A stretch of DNA of 64,000 bases from Flagellimonas beolgyonensis (lineage in GTDB: Bacteria > Bacteroidota > Bacteroidia > Flavobacteriales > Flavobacteriaceae): the NCBI RefSeq assembly GCF_003992615.1, contig NZ_RZMY01000016.1, positions 372,001 to 436,000 of the forward strand, read 5' to 3'. The translations under genes and the position numbers were made by a program. This document shows, piece after piece, positions 1 through 8,269 of the stretch. Numbering within the stretch: position 1 is the stretch's first letter; every line of letters begins with the position of its first letter. The notes below the pieces were generated by a model. The model searched no databases. It was given only the letters and a program-made list of their open reading frames with translations, and had not been told where the DNA came from.

Positions 1-793
1 TTTTGATTCCGGCTCCATAAAGGATGAATGGAATCTCCATTTCGGCCAAGCTCTCACCTCCATGGCCAAATCCAATTCCACCATGATCGGCCGAGACAAT
101 GAACATGGTTTTTTCAAAAATACCTGCGTCCTTGGTTGCTTCTACAATTTGTGCGATCAACGAATCGGCTTTTTCAACCGATTTGTAATAGGCTGGGCTT
201 CCATGGCCCAAGGCATGGCCCGCATGGTCCACATGATCTAAATGGACAAAAGTGAAATTGGGGGTATGTTGTTTGATGTAGTTTACAGCCTCTTGGGTTG
301 TTTGGTCCTCATGATCTCCGTCGATGTCAAAATCCACATTCTCTTTTTCGAACAATCGACCAAAACCATCCCAATCGTAGATGGCCCCCGCATGTGCTTC
401 GGGTTGCTGATCGTGGAACAAGGTGAAAATGGTAGGGAAGGTTCCATTTGCGGTCGCCACGACAGGGGGCAATTCGTGGTCGAATTTTTCCCAACCGTTG
501 GAGGTAACGCCATGCTGTTCGGTATCGGCTCCCATGATCATACTGGCCCAATTGGAACTGGAACTGGATGGCAGCACCGAACGTGCGTGCATGGTAGCAG
601 CCCCATTTTGCACCATCGAATCCAACATGGGGGTGTTTGCCTTTTGGATACCGTTGGGACTCAAACCATCGATTCCAATAACGATCACATATTGAATGCC
701 TCTATCATTTTCATTATTGTTGGAAGAACAAGACCACAGGAGCAAAACTCCCATGGTCATGATCAACACTCTACTTAAATTCTGAATACACAT
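1..793 (-). CDS. Secreted type I phosphodiesterase / alkaline-phosphatase-superfamily lipoprotein (3' end beyond window)
   Basis: The minus-strand frame is open from the ATG at 791-793 to the window edge, giving about 264 residues of an incomplete protein. Residues 1-22 are a lipoprotein signal ending LLLWSC, so it should be anchored at the outer membrane or periplasmic face. The rest reads as the alkaline-phosphatase superfamily (phosphodiesterase/nucleotide-pyrophosphatase branch): an early IGIDGLSP metal motif, a Ser-rich nucleophile region (PSSSSSNWASM), a later metal site HLDHVDHAGH and a final SADHGG motif. It starts 9 bp after the SusD stop, so it is the third gene of a SusC-SusD-phosphodiesterase operon. 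With the phosphonatase-type genes nearby, I infer it releases a phospho- or phosphono-headgroup from an imported ligand. A phosphonoacetate hydrolase or generic nucleotide pyrophosphatase remains possible. Confidence 0.8.
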   Translation of the reverse strand, partial: MCIQNLSRVLIMTMGVLLLWSCSSNNNENDRGIQYVIVIGIDGLSPNGIQKANTPMLDSMVQNGAATMHARSVLPSSSSSNWASMIMGADTEQHGVTSNGWEKFDHELPPVVATANGTFPTIFTLFHDQQPEAHAGAIYDWDGFGRLFEKENVDFDIDGDHEDQTTQEAVNYIKQHTPNFTFVHLDHVDHAGHALGHGSPAYYKSVEKADSLIAQIVEATKDAGIFEKTMFIVSADHGGIGFGHGGESLAEMEIPFILYGAGIK

Positions 794-802
794 GTACGCC
801 AA

Positions 803-2257
803 TTAATTTTCCCACCAAACTTTGGTAGTAATCTTGTCGCCGCCAATTCGATTGACCGCTTCGGTATAGTTTGCATTGTTCAAGGATTCCTCTTGACTTG
901 GATACTCAAACCTGCTTGGATACACATCATAAAAAGCATCGGGACCAGGTTCAATGGTTGCTGGGAAACCTGTTCTTTTATACTCAATGAATCCTTGGTA
1001 ATCCGTGTAAAAAAGGTTGATATATTTTTGGGTCATGATGGTTTCCAATGTGTTATCGAAAGCCACTCCTGTGCTGGTCAAATAATCCGCCGGCATAGCA
1101 ACTCCCCAGTACGCAAAATTGGCCGTGATACCTTCTTCGTAAAGAGCTTGGGCATCGGCAGTGATCCATCCTCTTTGTGCTGCTTCCGCCAAAATAAACT
1201 GTACTTCGGAGTACAGCATCAACCTGGCTTGGTTGGCATTGGGCTGGAAATAAAAGAAATCGATATTGAATTTGGACAAGAAGGCATCCCCACCCTGATA
1301 GGTATAAGCGGGACCGTCCACTACGCCATTGAGCATTCCAACAATCTCCGGCGTACCCAAGGTCACGGAATTGGCCGTGGGATCGGCAAAAAACTCCAAC
1401 CGCGGATCGTTCAAACCTTGCAACAGGGTCACAAAATGTTCGGAGATCCTATATTCATTGTAAGATCCTACACGATACACCGATTCTTCGGTTACCGGAT
1501 GCGCATCCGGATTGGCAGACAAGAAGGTTTGCACTGCATTGTCATCGTTGGAGGTCATCACTGGATATTGTGAAGGGTTGTTGTAGATTTCAGCAATAAC
1601 ACTGGATGATGTGGAAGGTGCAACCTCACTCAAGCGCAATGCCAAACGCAAACGCAACGAGTTGGCAAACTTTCGCCATAGATCCAAATCACCGTTAAAA
1701 AGCAAATCGCCTTTTAGCGCATTCAGATCGGCCCCGGAAAGAAGGTTGTTGGCCGTGGCCAATTCTTCCAACATGGAGGTGTAAATGGTCTGTTGCTCAT
1801 CATAAACTGGGGTATAGTTTTCCTCACTGGCCCGGTTTACCTCGGTATAGGGAATATCGCCCCACATATCGGTCAAAATACTGAAAGCCCAAACCTGCAT
1901 GATCTTGGAAACGGCCACGTAGCTGTTCAGTTCATTTTCAACAGCCATTTTTTCCAATTCTTTGGCGTCGCGGATGGCATAATAGTAGCTGTTCCATGCC
2001 CCTCCTTGATCTCCCCAGTCGAAAAGGTCGAAGGAAGTAAATACAATCCGGGCTCCGTATTGGCCCATAAGGTTTCCTTCGCTCCAAGATCCACCTACCG
2101 CTTCGCGAATGGATCTTCTTTGAAGATTGGTCAATAGCAATTCCGGGTTTTGGTTGATGCTCAACGCAACATCCGGGTTATCATTGCTCACGTCAAACTT
2201 GTCACAGGACCCGAGGGTCAAAACAAGAATGCTCGTTATAATAAATATCTTTTTCAT
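803..2257 (-). CDS. SusD/RagB-family (SusD-like_2 type) outer-membrane ligand-binding lipoprotein
   Basis: This 484-aa protein begins with a lipoprotein signal ending in GSC around residue 18, followed by the KFDVSNDNP stretch typical of flavobacterial SusD-like lipoproteins. The body is mostly helical with aromatic-rich segments, as expected for the TPR-like SusD fold (the shorter SusD-like_2 branch). SusD proteins form the lid over a SusC transporter and present the ligand at the cell surface. The gene lies 20 bp downstream of susC and 9 bp upstream of the phosphodiesterase gene, so the three are almost certainly co-transcribed. The sequence alone does not show the ligand. No glycoside hydrolase lies nearby, which argues against an ordinary polysaccharide locus, and the neighbouring genes point to a phosphonate compound. 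Confidence 0.9.
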   Translation of the reverse strand: MKKIFIITSILVLTLGSCDKFDVSNDNPDVALSINQNPELLLTNLQRRSIREAVGGSWSEGNLMGQYGARIVFTSFDLFDWGDQGGAWNSYYYAIRDAKELEKMAVENELNSYVAVSKIMQVWAFSILTDMWGDIPYTEVNRASEENYTPVYDEQQTIYTSMLEELATANNLLSGADLNALKGDLLFNGDLDLWRKFANSLRLRLALRLSEVAPSTSSSVIAEIYNNPSQYPVMTSNDDNAVQTFLSANPDAHPVTEESVYRVGSYNEYRISEHFVTLLQGLNDPRLEFFADPTANSVTLGTPEIVGMLNGVVDGPAYTYQGGDAFLSKFNIDFFYFQPNANQARLMLYSEVQFILAEAAQRGWITADAQALYEEGITANFAYWGVAMPADYLTSTGVAFDNTLETIMTQKYINLFYTDYQGFIEYKRTGFPATIEPGPDAFYDVYPSRFEYPSQEESLNNANYTEAVNRIGGDKITTKVWWEN

Positions 2258-2277
2258 TTTGTTGATTATTTGCCTGA

Positions 2278-5200
2278 TTAAAATTGTACGTTGATTGAAA
2301 ATCCTAAACTACGTGTAGTCGGTACGGTGGCATCTTCCACGCCGGGAACAAAGCTTCCACCACCGAACGATAGCAATTCAGGGTCACCGTGGTTATAATC
2401 CTTGGCCCACAACCAAAGGTTGGTACCAATAATGGAGAAACTCAAATTCTTGATATCGTCGCTCTTCAATAATTTTTTTGGAAAATCGTAAGTCAATCGG
2501 GCCTCTCTCAATTTTATGAAGGTTGCATCATAGATACCTTCGGTTTCATTATTACGTCTGTATCTGTTGTTATGGTAAGCATTGGCGGGAACGATCACAT
2601 CGTTGGGAGCATAGGAGCCATCGGCCAATTGCTTGACACCGTCCCCGATCACACCATCTGTCCAAGTTCTTCCATCACCATCGGTATAGGAAAGACCGGA
2701 ATCGGCAATACCTGGGTGTGGACCACCGTATTCTGGGGAACGACCCCATAGAGTTTCCACCACGTTACCAGAAGTGGCTGCGATCAAACGGGTTCTGGAC
2801 AACAGTTCACCGCCCTGTCTCCAATCCAACAAGAAGTTGAGGGACACATTTTTATATCTGATGGTATTGTTCCATCCCAAGGTAAAATCAGGGTTGAAGT
2901 TTCCAATCTTTCTTAGGGTATTATCCTGTTGTACCAAACCGTTGTTGAAGATTACCTGACCGTTATATGGACTGTTCTCATCCTCAACCCGAACCAATCC
3001 GGTACCCCACATATCGCCCAACGAACCGCCTTTTTCGGCAACCAGGGTAATTCCATTGCCGCCGTATTGGTATCTGTCCACACCATCGGCCAATTCAAGA
3101 ATCTTGTTTCTGTTCAAACCAAAATTGAAGGAAGAGTTCCAAGTAATATTGTTATTGGATATCGGAGTGATCCCCAACATCAATTCCAAACCTTGGTTTC
3201 TAATCTTACCTGCATTGATAGTCCGTGCTGTTTTTCCGGAAGTAATGGGAAGATCGATATCCAAAATCTGGTTTTTGGAAACAGAATTGTAATAGGTCGC
3301 ATCCAAGGAAACTTTATTGTTAAAGAACCTAAGATCGGTACCGAACTCATAAGAAGTCTGGATTTCAGGCTTCAAATCGAAGTTGGGCAATGTATTGGAT
3401 GGACTAGCCGTTGGGTTGTCCCCCACCGGAGTGCCCAAAGCATAATATTCGGACAACCTGTAGGCGTCGGTATCGCTACCAACCTGGGCCCAACCTCCCC
3501 TTAACTTGGCAAAGTTGATGATGTCGTTATTTCCGAAATCCATCAAATCCGATAATATCACACTTAAGGATGCGGATGGGTAGAAATAGGAATTGTTCTG
3601 CTCCGGCAGTGTGGACGACCAGTCGTTACGGGCGGTCAAATCCAAATACACTTTATTGTCCCATCCCAACTGGGCAAAAGCATACAAGGAATTGATCTGC
3701 TTTTCCGGACGGCTGGTTCGTTGCACCAAGCTACCATCCACGTTGGAGAAGGAGTAAATTCCGGGAATAAGGAGCTTGTTTGCCATCAAGGAGTTGAAGT
3801 GGTTTTTCTGCACCATGCGGTTACCACCGAAGTTGACATTCACATTGAACTTATCGGTAACGGCCTTGTCGTAGGTCAACAAGAAATCCAAGTTGGTTTC
3901 CTGAAAATTGATCTTGTCTTCCCGGTATTGACCGTTAGGGAACCTTTGGGTAGAGTACGCCCTTTTGATGAAACGGTATTCGGAGAAGAAATCACGACCC
4001 CCGCGAACCATAAATTTGAAGTCATCATTGATCTTATACGTAGCGGAAAGATTTCCGATGATTCGGTCCTTGGCCAACCCGTTGGTATTCTCATACATGG
4101 TAAAGTACGGGTTGTCGTGATAGTTATAGTTGTAGTTGAATTGCTGGAAGCCTTCCAATCCATCTTGCCAATAATCCCGTAGGCCATGCACGTTCACTTG
4201 CTGGCCCCACCAGATGAACAAATACATTACGGATTCCGTACCGTATCCGTTTACGTGTCGGTTATCCGAATCAGACCTGATATAGTTCACTTTTGATGAC
4301 ACACTCAACCTATCAGTAAGTTGGTAGTCGCCGGAAAGTGAAATGGTGTTTCTTTTGATATCGGTGTTGGGCACAATACCCTTATTGTCCAAATTGGTAT
4401 AGCTTACCCTGTAGTTTCCTTTGTCGTTGGAACCATAAAAAGAAACCGTGTTGATCATGGTCCTTCCGGTTTCCATGAATTCCTCGGCCGGGTTGCCGCC
4501 GTAAACAAATGGTGTGGCAATAATATCGCCCCTTCTATTCAGGTCTACCCCTGAAGATCCTAGAACGTAATCCAATCCGTGCACATCACCTCCACGTAGT
4601 CCATTGGTGGTTGGGGAATCGTGCTGTGGTCTCAAGGTTCCGTCCAATAGCGGACCCCAAGATTCGTCCACACCGTCATAGGTTCCGTTTCCGTAGCCAT
4701 CGACAAAGGCGAAGTCGAAGTTTTTACCTTGTCCATAGACTCCTTGGTATTCAGGAGCTTTCAATACACTTTCAAAAGTGGTTTTGGAGCTGAAGCTGAT
4801 GCCACTTCGCTGACCCTTACCTGATTTTGTGGTAATGATCACCGCACCGTTGGCGGCACGTGAGCCATACAAGGCCGTTGCATTCGCACCTTTAAGTACC
4901 GATATGGATGCCACATCATCCGGGTTGATCTCGGCCGCACCGTTACCATAATCAAGGTTCATGTTGGAAGCACCTCCCAAGGTATTGGTTCGGGTATCGG
5001 TATTGTTGTTAATCGGAATACCATCCACTACAAATAGGGGTTGGTTGTCGCCCTGCATGGAAGAGTAGCCCCTGATCACCACAGAGGAGGATTGTCCGGG
5101 TCCCGTGCCATTGGTCACTACCTGCACACCTGCCGTTCTACCCGCCAATGTACTTACAGTATTGGTACTGGTGGATTGGGAAACTTCCTCGCCCCCTACT

Positions 5201-5568
5201 TTTTGCACTGCATACCCCAAGGACTTTTCATCCCGGGTAATGTTCAATGCAGTAACCACTACCTCGTCCAACTGTTGTGAATCAGGTTGCAGTACAATAG
5301 TGCTCGACATTTGGCCAGAAGTATTGAACTCCTTGGCCAAGTAACCTATATAGGTTACCAATAATATTTCATTTTCACTGGGCAACTCAATTTCGAAGTT
5401 CCCATCAAAATCTGTAGCCACACCCACGGTGCTACCTTTAACAACTACCGAAGCTCCGGGCAATGGTACGTTGTTCTCATCCAAAACCTTTCCCGTAAAG
5501 GTGATTTGGGAATAGCCAATTACACTTACCATCAAGGTAAATAATAATGCTACGATTGATTTTTTCAT
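2278..5568 (-). CDS. SusC/RagA-family TonB-linked outer-membrane transporter
   Basis: The protein has 1096 aa: a signal peptide (about residues 1-20), a carboxypeptidase-regulatory-like domain (about 23-105, with the VLDENNVPLPGASV and GVATDFDGNFEI signatures), the LDEVVVTAL segment before the plug, a plug domain (to about 235, with PLFVVDGIPI and ATALYGSRAANGAVIITT), then a long beta-barrel ending in Phe (SINVQF). Length and order are normal for SusC proteins, which import ligands with TonB energy together with SusD. It is the first gene of the SusC-SusD-phosphodiesterase operon. Its upstream region is shared with the divergent XRE-cupin gene and contains two abutting 12-bp palindromes about 50-70 bp before the start codon, which are likely control sites. 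Confidence 0.95.
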   Translation of the reverse strand: MKKSIVALLFTLMVSVIGYSQITFTGKVLDENNVPLPGASVVVKGSTVGVATDFDGNFEIELPSENEILLVTYIGYLAKEFNTSGQMSSTIVLQPDSQQLDEVVVTALNITRDEKSLGYAVQKVGGEEVSQSTSTNTVSTLAGRTAGVQVVTNGTGPGQSSSVVIRGYSSMQGDNQPLFVVDGIPINNNTDTRTNTLGGASNMNLDYGNGAAEINPDDVASISVLKGANATALYGSRAANGAVIITTKSGKGQRSGISFSSKTTFESVLKAPEYQGVYGQGKNFDFAFVDGYGNGTYDGVDESWGPLLDGTLRPQHDSPTTNGLRGGDVHGLDYVLGSSGVDLNRRGDIIATPFVYGGNPAEEFMETGRTMINTVSFYGSNDKGNYRVSYTNLDNKGIVPNTDIKRNTISLSGDYQLTDRLSVSSKVNYIRSDSDNRHVNGYGTESVMYLFIWWGQQVNVHGLRDYWQDGLEGFQQFNYNYNYHDNPYFTMYENTNGLAKDRIIGNLSATYKINDDFKFMVRGGRDFFSEYRFIKRAYSTQRFPNGQYREDKINFQETNLDFLLTYDKAVTDKFNVNVNFGGNRMVQKNHFNSLMANKLLIPGIYSFSNVDGSLVQRTSRPEKQINSLYAFAQLGWDNKVYLDLTARNDWSSTLPEQNNSYFYPSASLSVILSDLMDFGNNDIINFAKLRGGWAQVGSDTDAYRLSEYYALGTPVGDNPTASPSNTLPNFDLKPEIQTSYEFGTDLRFFNNKVSLDATYYNSVSKNQILDIDLPITSGKTARTINAGKIRNQGLELMLGITPISNNNITWNSSFNFGLNRNKILELADGVDRYQYGGNGITLVAEKGGSLGDMWGTGLVRVEDENSPYNGQVIFNNGLVQQDNTLRKIGNFNPDFTLGWNNTIRYKNVSLNFLLDWRQGGELLSRTRLIAATSGNVVETLWGRSPEYGGPHPGIADSGLSYTDGDGRTWTDGVIGDGVKQLADGSYAPNDVIVPANAYHNNRYRRNNETEGIYDATFIKLREARLTYDFPKKLLKSDDIKNLSFSIIGTNLWLWAKDYNHGDPELLSFGGGSFVPGVEDATVPTTRSLGFSINVQF

Positions 5569-5616
5569 TTGTTGAATATTTGTAAATATTGGTTAATTAT
5601 TTATCAACAAATATCC

Positions 5617-5640
5617 AACTCATGAGTTAAGGCATGCCTT
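5617..5640. promoter_or_regulatory. Two abutting 12-bp perfect palindromes in the susC/xre intergenic region
   Basis: AACTCATGAGTT (5617-5628) is followed at once by AAGGCATGCCTT (5629-5640). Each is a perfect palindrome centred on CATG, and the centres are 12 bp apart, about one helical turn. On the susC strand they sit just upstream of GATATTTG, which is one mismatch from the Bacteroidota -7 box TAnnTTTG. Such an arrangement fits a tandem operator for the divergently encoded XRE-cupin regulator. That assignment is inference. Confidence 0.5.
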
Positions 5641-5849
5641 TAAACAGATTAAAAAAATGATACGGAAAGGTTAAAAGAAACTACCTAATGTTAGCTAAAT
5701 ATTATTTACAAATACTCACTTTTACAACGCATTGATTTTACGGTGATTTCAAAAAATGCTTCACCAAATAAGACATTGAAGACTTTTTTTAGTATTTATG
5801 AAAAATATTTCATTGTGATAAATAGTAAAACTGGGTTTGCCCTTCTGCC

Positions 5850-6416
5850 ATGGAAGATTATTTAATAGGAATCGGGAAACGGATCAAGGATATCCGTAAG
5901 CAAAACAAAAAAACCATTAGCGATGTTGCCATCCATGCTGGGGTAACCGCAGGCCTAATTTCACGCATCGAGAATGGTCGAACCATTCCCTCCTTACCCG
6001 TATTTCTCAAAATTGTTGGGGCACTGGATACCGAGATGACCGCCTTTTTTGAAGGCATGCCCAAAGTGAACGGCGCCAATTTTTTGGTGACCCGCAAAAA
6101 CGACCAGACCTTAATTGAAAAGGAAGACGAGGCTATCGGGTTCCAATACCACCATATTTTTAGCAAGCAACTGAATTCGGTAGGTTTTGAGACCGTGCTT
6201 TTGGAGGTGAAACCCAATTCGCAGCGCGAAAAAGTGGTGACCGATGCCTTTGAATTCAAATATATATTGACTGGGGAGTGCTACTATGAAATTGGTGATC
6301 AGGAGGTGCTTTTAAAAGAAGGAGATTCCATTTTTTTTGATGGCCGCATTCCCCATGTACCCATCAACAAGGGCAAAGCATCCTCCAAAATGTTGGTGGT
6401 CTATTTCTTTATTTGA
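5850..6416 (+). CDS. XRE-family transcriptional regulator with C-terminal cupin domain
   Basis: The 188-aa protein has an N-terminal helix-turn-helix of the XRE/Cro type (about residues 8-65, including GVTAGLISRIENGRTIPSLP) and a C-terminal cupin_2 barrel (about 110-185, with FKYILTGECYYEIGDQE and IPHVPINKG). XRE-cupin proteins usually sense a small molecule in the cupin pocket and control adjacent catabolic genes. It is transcribed away from susC across a 281-bp shared region containing abutting palindromes. Its TGA (6414-6416) directly abuts the stop codon of the convergent HAD gene with no spacer, so the two transcripts must overlap at their 3' ends. It is the only regulator in the 1-9.5 kb locus and probably its specific regulator. 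Confidence 0.85.
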   Translation: MEDYLIGIGKRIKDIRKQNKKTISDVAIHAGVTAGLISRIENGRTIPSLPVFLKIVGALDTEMTAFFEGMPKVNGANFLVTRKNDQTLIEKEDEAIGFQYHHIFSKQLNSVGFETVLLEVKPNSQREKVVTDAFEFKYILTGECYYEIGDQEVLLKEGDSIFFDGRIPHVPINKGKASSKMLVVYFFI

Positions 6417-7100
6417 TCAGGAAAACAATATCCCCTTTAAGGCTGCCAAGGAGTTCAGGATATAGGTAGGTTCGGCCGACTCCAGTTGCTCGCGCGTCTG
6501 CGCACCGGACAATACACCCACGGTTATGCCGCAGTTTGCGTTTTTTCCCTCTTCAATATCAATAACGGAGTCCCCTGCTTTCAAGACCTCACTCGAATCC
6601 GAGATGTTGAACATGGCCATAGCCTTATCGATCATCTCCGATGAAGGCCTTCCGTTAACTACATCGTCGGCCGTGATCAGGGCATCAATTTGATTTCCCG
6701 GCTTCCATCCCAATTTATCCAAAAGGGATTGGGCGGTTTTCCGATCATACCCTGTATTGAGCACCACTTTTATGCTATTGGATTTTAATGTCCCGAACAA
6801 TTCCTCAACCCCATCATAAGCAGTGACATTCAAATTGGCATACGCCTGCTTGAGCATTTTTTTGAAATCTTCATGAACAGCCCTGGCATCCACAGTGGCG
6901 TTTCCCTCCACCATTGTCTGTTCCAAAATATCGGCAATGGCGGTATATTTTTCCTTACCTGCTCCATATTCAAGAACGGTGTCCAAGGAAACCTCAACTC
7001 CCCAATGGGACAATGCCTTTCTTACCGTCTTGTACACCACGTTATCTTCATTAACCGTGGTTCCTGCCATATCAAAAACGGCCAATTTAATATCTTTCAT
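6417..7100 (-). CDS. Phosphonatase-like HAD hydrolase (PhnX-like)
   Basis: The 227-aa HAD-superfamily protein has nucleophile Asp10 in DMAGTTV. True phosphonatases have DxAGT where most HAD enzymes have DxDxT, so Ala at position 12 is diagnostic of the phosphonatase/PhnX-like branch. Lys49 (GAGKEKYTAI) lies in the cap region where a Schiff-base Lys is expected for phosphonoacetaldehyde. Motif II-like (VVLNTGYDRKTA) and the acidic motif with GDSVIDIEEGKNA are present. The inferred reaction is hydrolysis of the C-P bond of phosphonoacetaldehyde or a relative, giving acetaldehyde and phosphate in the cytoplasm. Its start overlaps the FAD oxidoreductase stop by 4 bp (ATGA-type), so the two are translationally coupled. 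This pairing is known from PhnX-like/FAD oxidoreductase gene neighbourhoods. Exact substrate is uncertain. Confidence 0.82.
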   Translation of the reverse strand: MKDIKLAVFDMAGTTVNEDNVVYKTVRKALSHWGVEVSLDTVLEYGAGKEKYTAIADILEQTMVEGNATVDARAVHEDFKKMLKQAYANLNVTAYDGVEELFGTLKSNSIKVVLNTGYDRKTAQSLLDKLGWKPGNQIDALITADDVVNGRPSSEMIDKAMAMFNISDSSEVLKAGDSVIDIEEGKNANCGITVGVLSGAQTREQLESAEPTYILNSLAALKGILFS

Positions 7101-8269
7101 GAATTGATTTTATGCATGTTAAATAGTGTAGCACAGTGCTGTTTGGCAAATCCGGCGCTGCCGGTCATCCCCTTTCCGCCTATTCCCGTCACAATATGGA
7201 TATTTTCTCCCAATGTTTTCAGGAAAACATCGCCATTCTTGCATTGGGAATACATCCCGTACCATCTTCTTTGAATTTGATAGGTGGGCAGATCAAAGAT
7301 TTTCTTGGCCTCTTCCAACATAAAATGATCGATATCCATGTCCAGGTCATATCCCAAATCCTCTATTTGGGCAACATCAGCATATTGATGGGAATCCCCC
7401 AAAATCACGGACCCGTCCACCGCCTGCTTAAAAAGGATATGGACCCCCCATTTTTTTTGAAGGCTATCTTCAGGTTCGTTCTGCTTCACTTTGGCATAGG
7501 AAGGGCATTCATGGAAAGCCTCGTACCGGCGAATGGACCATCCGGTCAATATAGACCCCTTAAGCTCAAAATTGGCCTGGGGTTTGGTCTGCATCATCTG
7601 TAGTTTGGAAACCTCCAAGTCGCTATTGGCAAACGCCTCGGGAAACAAGTTTTTAAAATCGTTCCCGTTGCAAACGATCACTTTTTTGGCCCACAGACTT
7701 TGGCCCGTGGCACTTTTGACTTCGACCCATTCCCCATTTTGTTCGCAGGAAATAACAGTAAAGCCCATTTTTAGGGAAAGTCCCTTGGCCTCCCTTAAAT
7801 AGTCCTGTAGTCTGTGGATCATGGTCCTGGGTTCTACGGTAACCTCTTCCGGAAAAAAAAGCCCGGCCTTCACATACTCTTTTTTGAGGCCTGGATAGCG
7901 GTCCAAACACTCCTTCTTGGTCAGCATTTGGGAAGGATAATCGTTGCTGTTGTTAATGGCCCTCAGTTCCACTAATAATTGTTCTTCCTCTTCATTGGAC
8001 GCCAAATAAACCGTACCGTTCTTACGGATACTGATGTCGAATTGTGATTGGATCTCTTTGTAAATCCCAAGACTTTCCCTCCCATACTTTTGCCACTTGG
8101 TGTTCATGCCGGAGGGTACTACCTGCCCAAAGTTTTGGGTTGTCGCTCCTTGTGGGTACGCATCTTTTTCAACCAAACAGACCTTTAAACCCATTTCCTG
8201 GGCATGGTAGGCATGAAATGTGCCCACAATGCCGCCACCGACTATAATGACATCGTATTTATTTTCCAT
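7097..8269 (-). CDS. FAD-dependent oxidoreductase of the phosphonate-associated (TIGR03364-like) type
   Basis: The 390-aa protein opens with an FAD-binding Rossmann motif (VIIVGGGIVGTFHA, about residues 8-21) and has the DAO-type amine-oxidase layout, including an early TTQNFGQVVPSGM stretch and a C-terminal GIGGKGMTGSAGFA loop for FAD. Its closest remembered relatives are FAD oxidoreductases found beside PhnX-like HAD proteins, some of which oxidise 2-aminoethylphosphonate or its N-methyl derivative to phosphonoacetaldehyde. Overlaps of 4 bp with the HAD gene and 11 bp with the transporter gene show tight coupling. The likely role is to make the aldehyde consumed by the HAD enzyme. A glycine/sarcosine-type oxidase is the main alternative. 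Confidence 0.8.
   Translation of the reverse strand: MENKYDVIIVGGGIVGTFHAYHAQEMGLKVCLVEKDAYPQGATTQNFGQVVPSGMNTKWQKYGRESLGIYKEIQSQFDISIRKNGTVYLASNEEEEQLLVELRAINNSNDYPSQMLTKKECLDRYPGLKKEYVKAGLFFPEEVTVEPRTMIHRLQDYLREAKGLSLKMGFTVISCEQNGEWVEVKSATGQSLWAKKVIVCNGNDFKNLFPEAFANSDLEVSKLQMMQTKPQANFELKGSILTGWSIRRYEAFHECPSYAKVKQNEPEDSLQKKWGVHILFKQAVDGSVILGDSHQYADVAQIEDLGYDLDMDIDHFMLEEAKKIFDLPTYQIQRRWYGMYSQCKNGDVFLKTLGENIHIVTGIGGKGMTGSAGFAKQHCATLFNMHKINS

Noticed and set aside
893..1573. Long open frame on the plus strand opposite susD
   Set aside because: It is the antisense shadow of a well-supported SusD gene, with no signal peptide or recognisable motif of its own.
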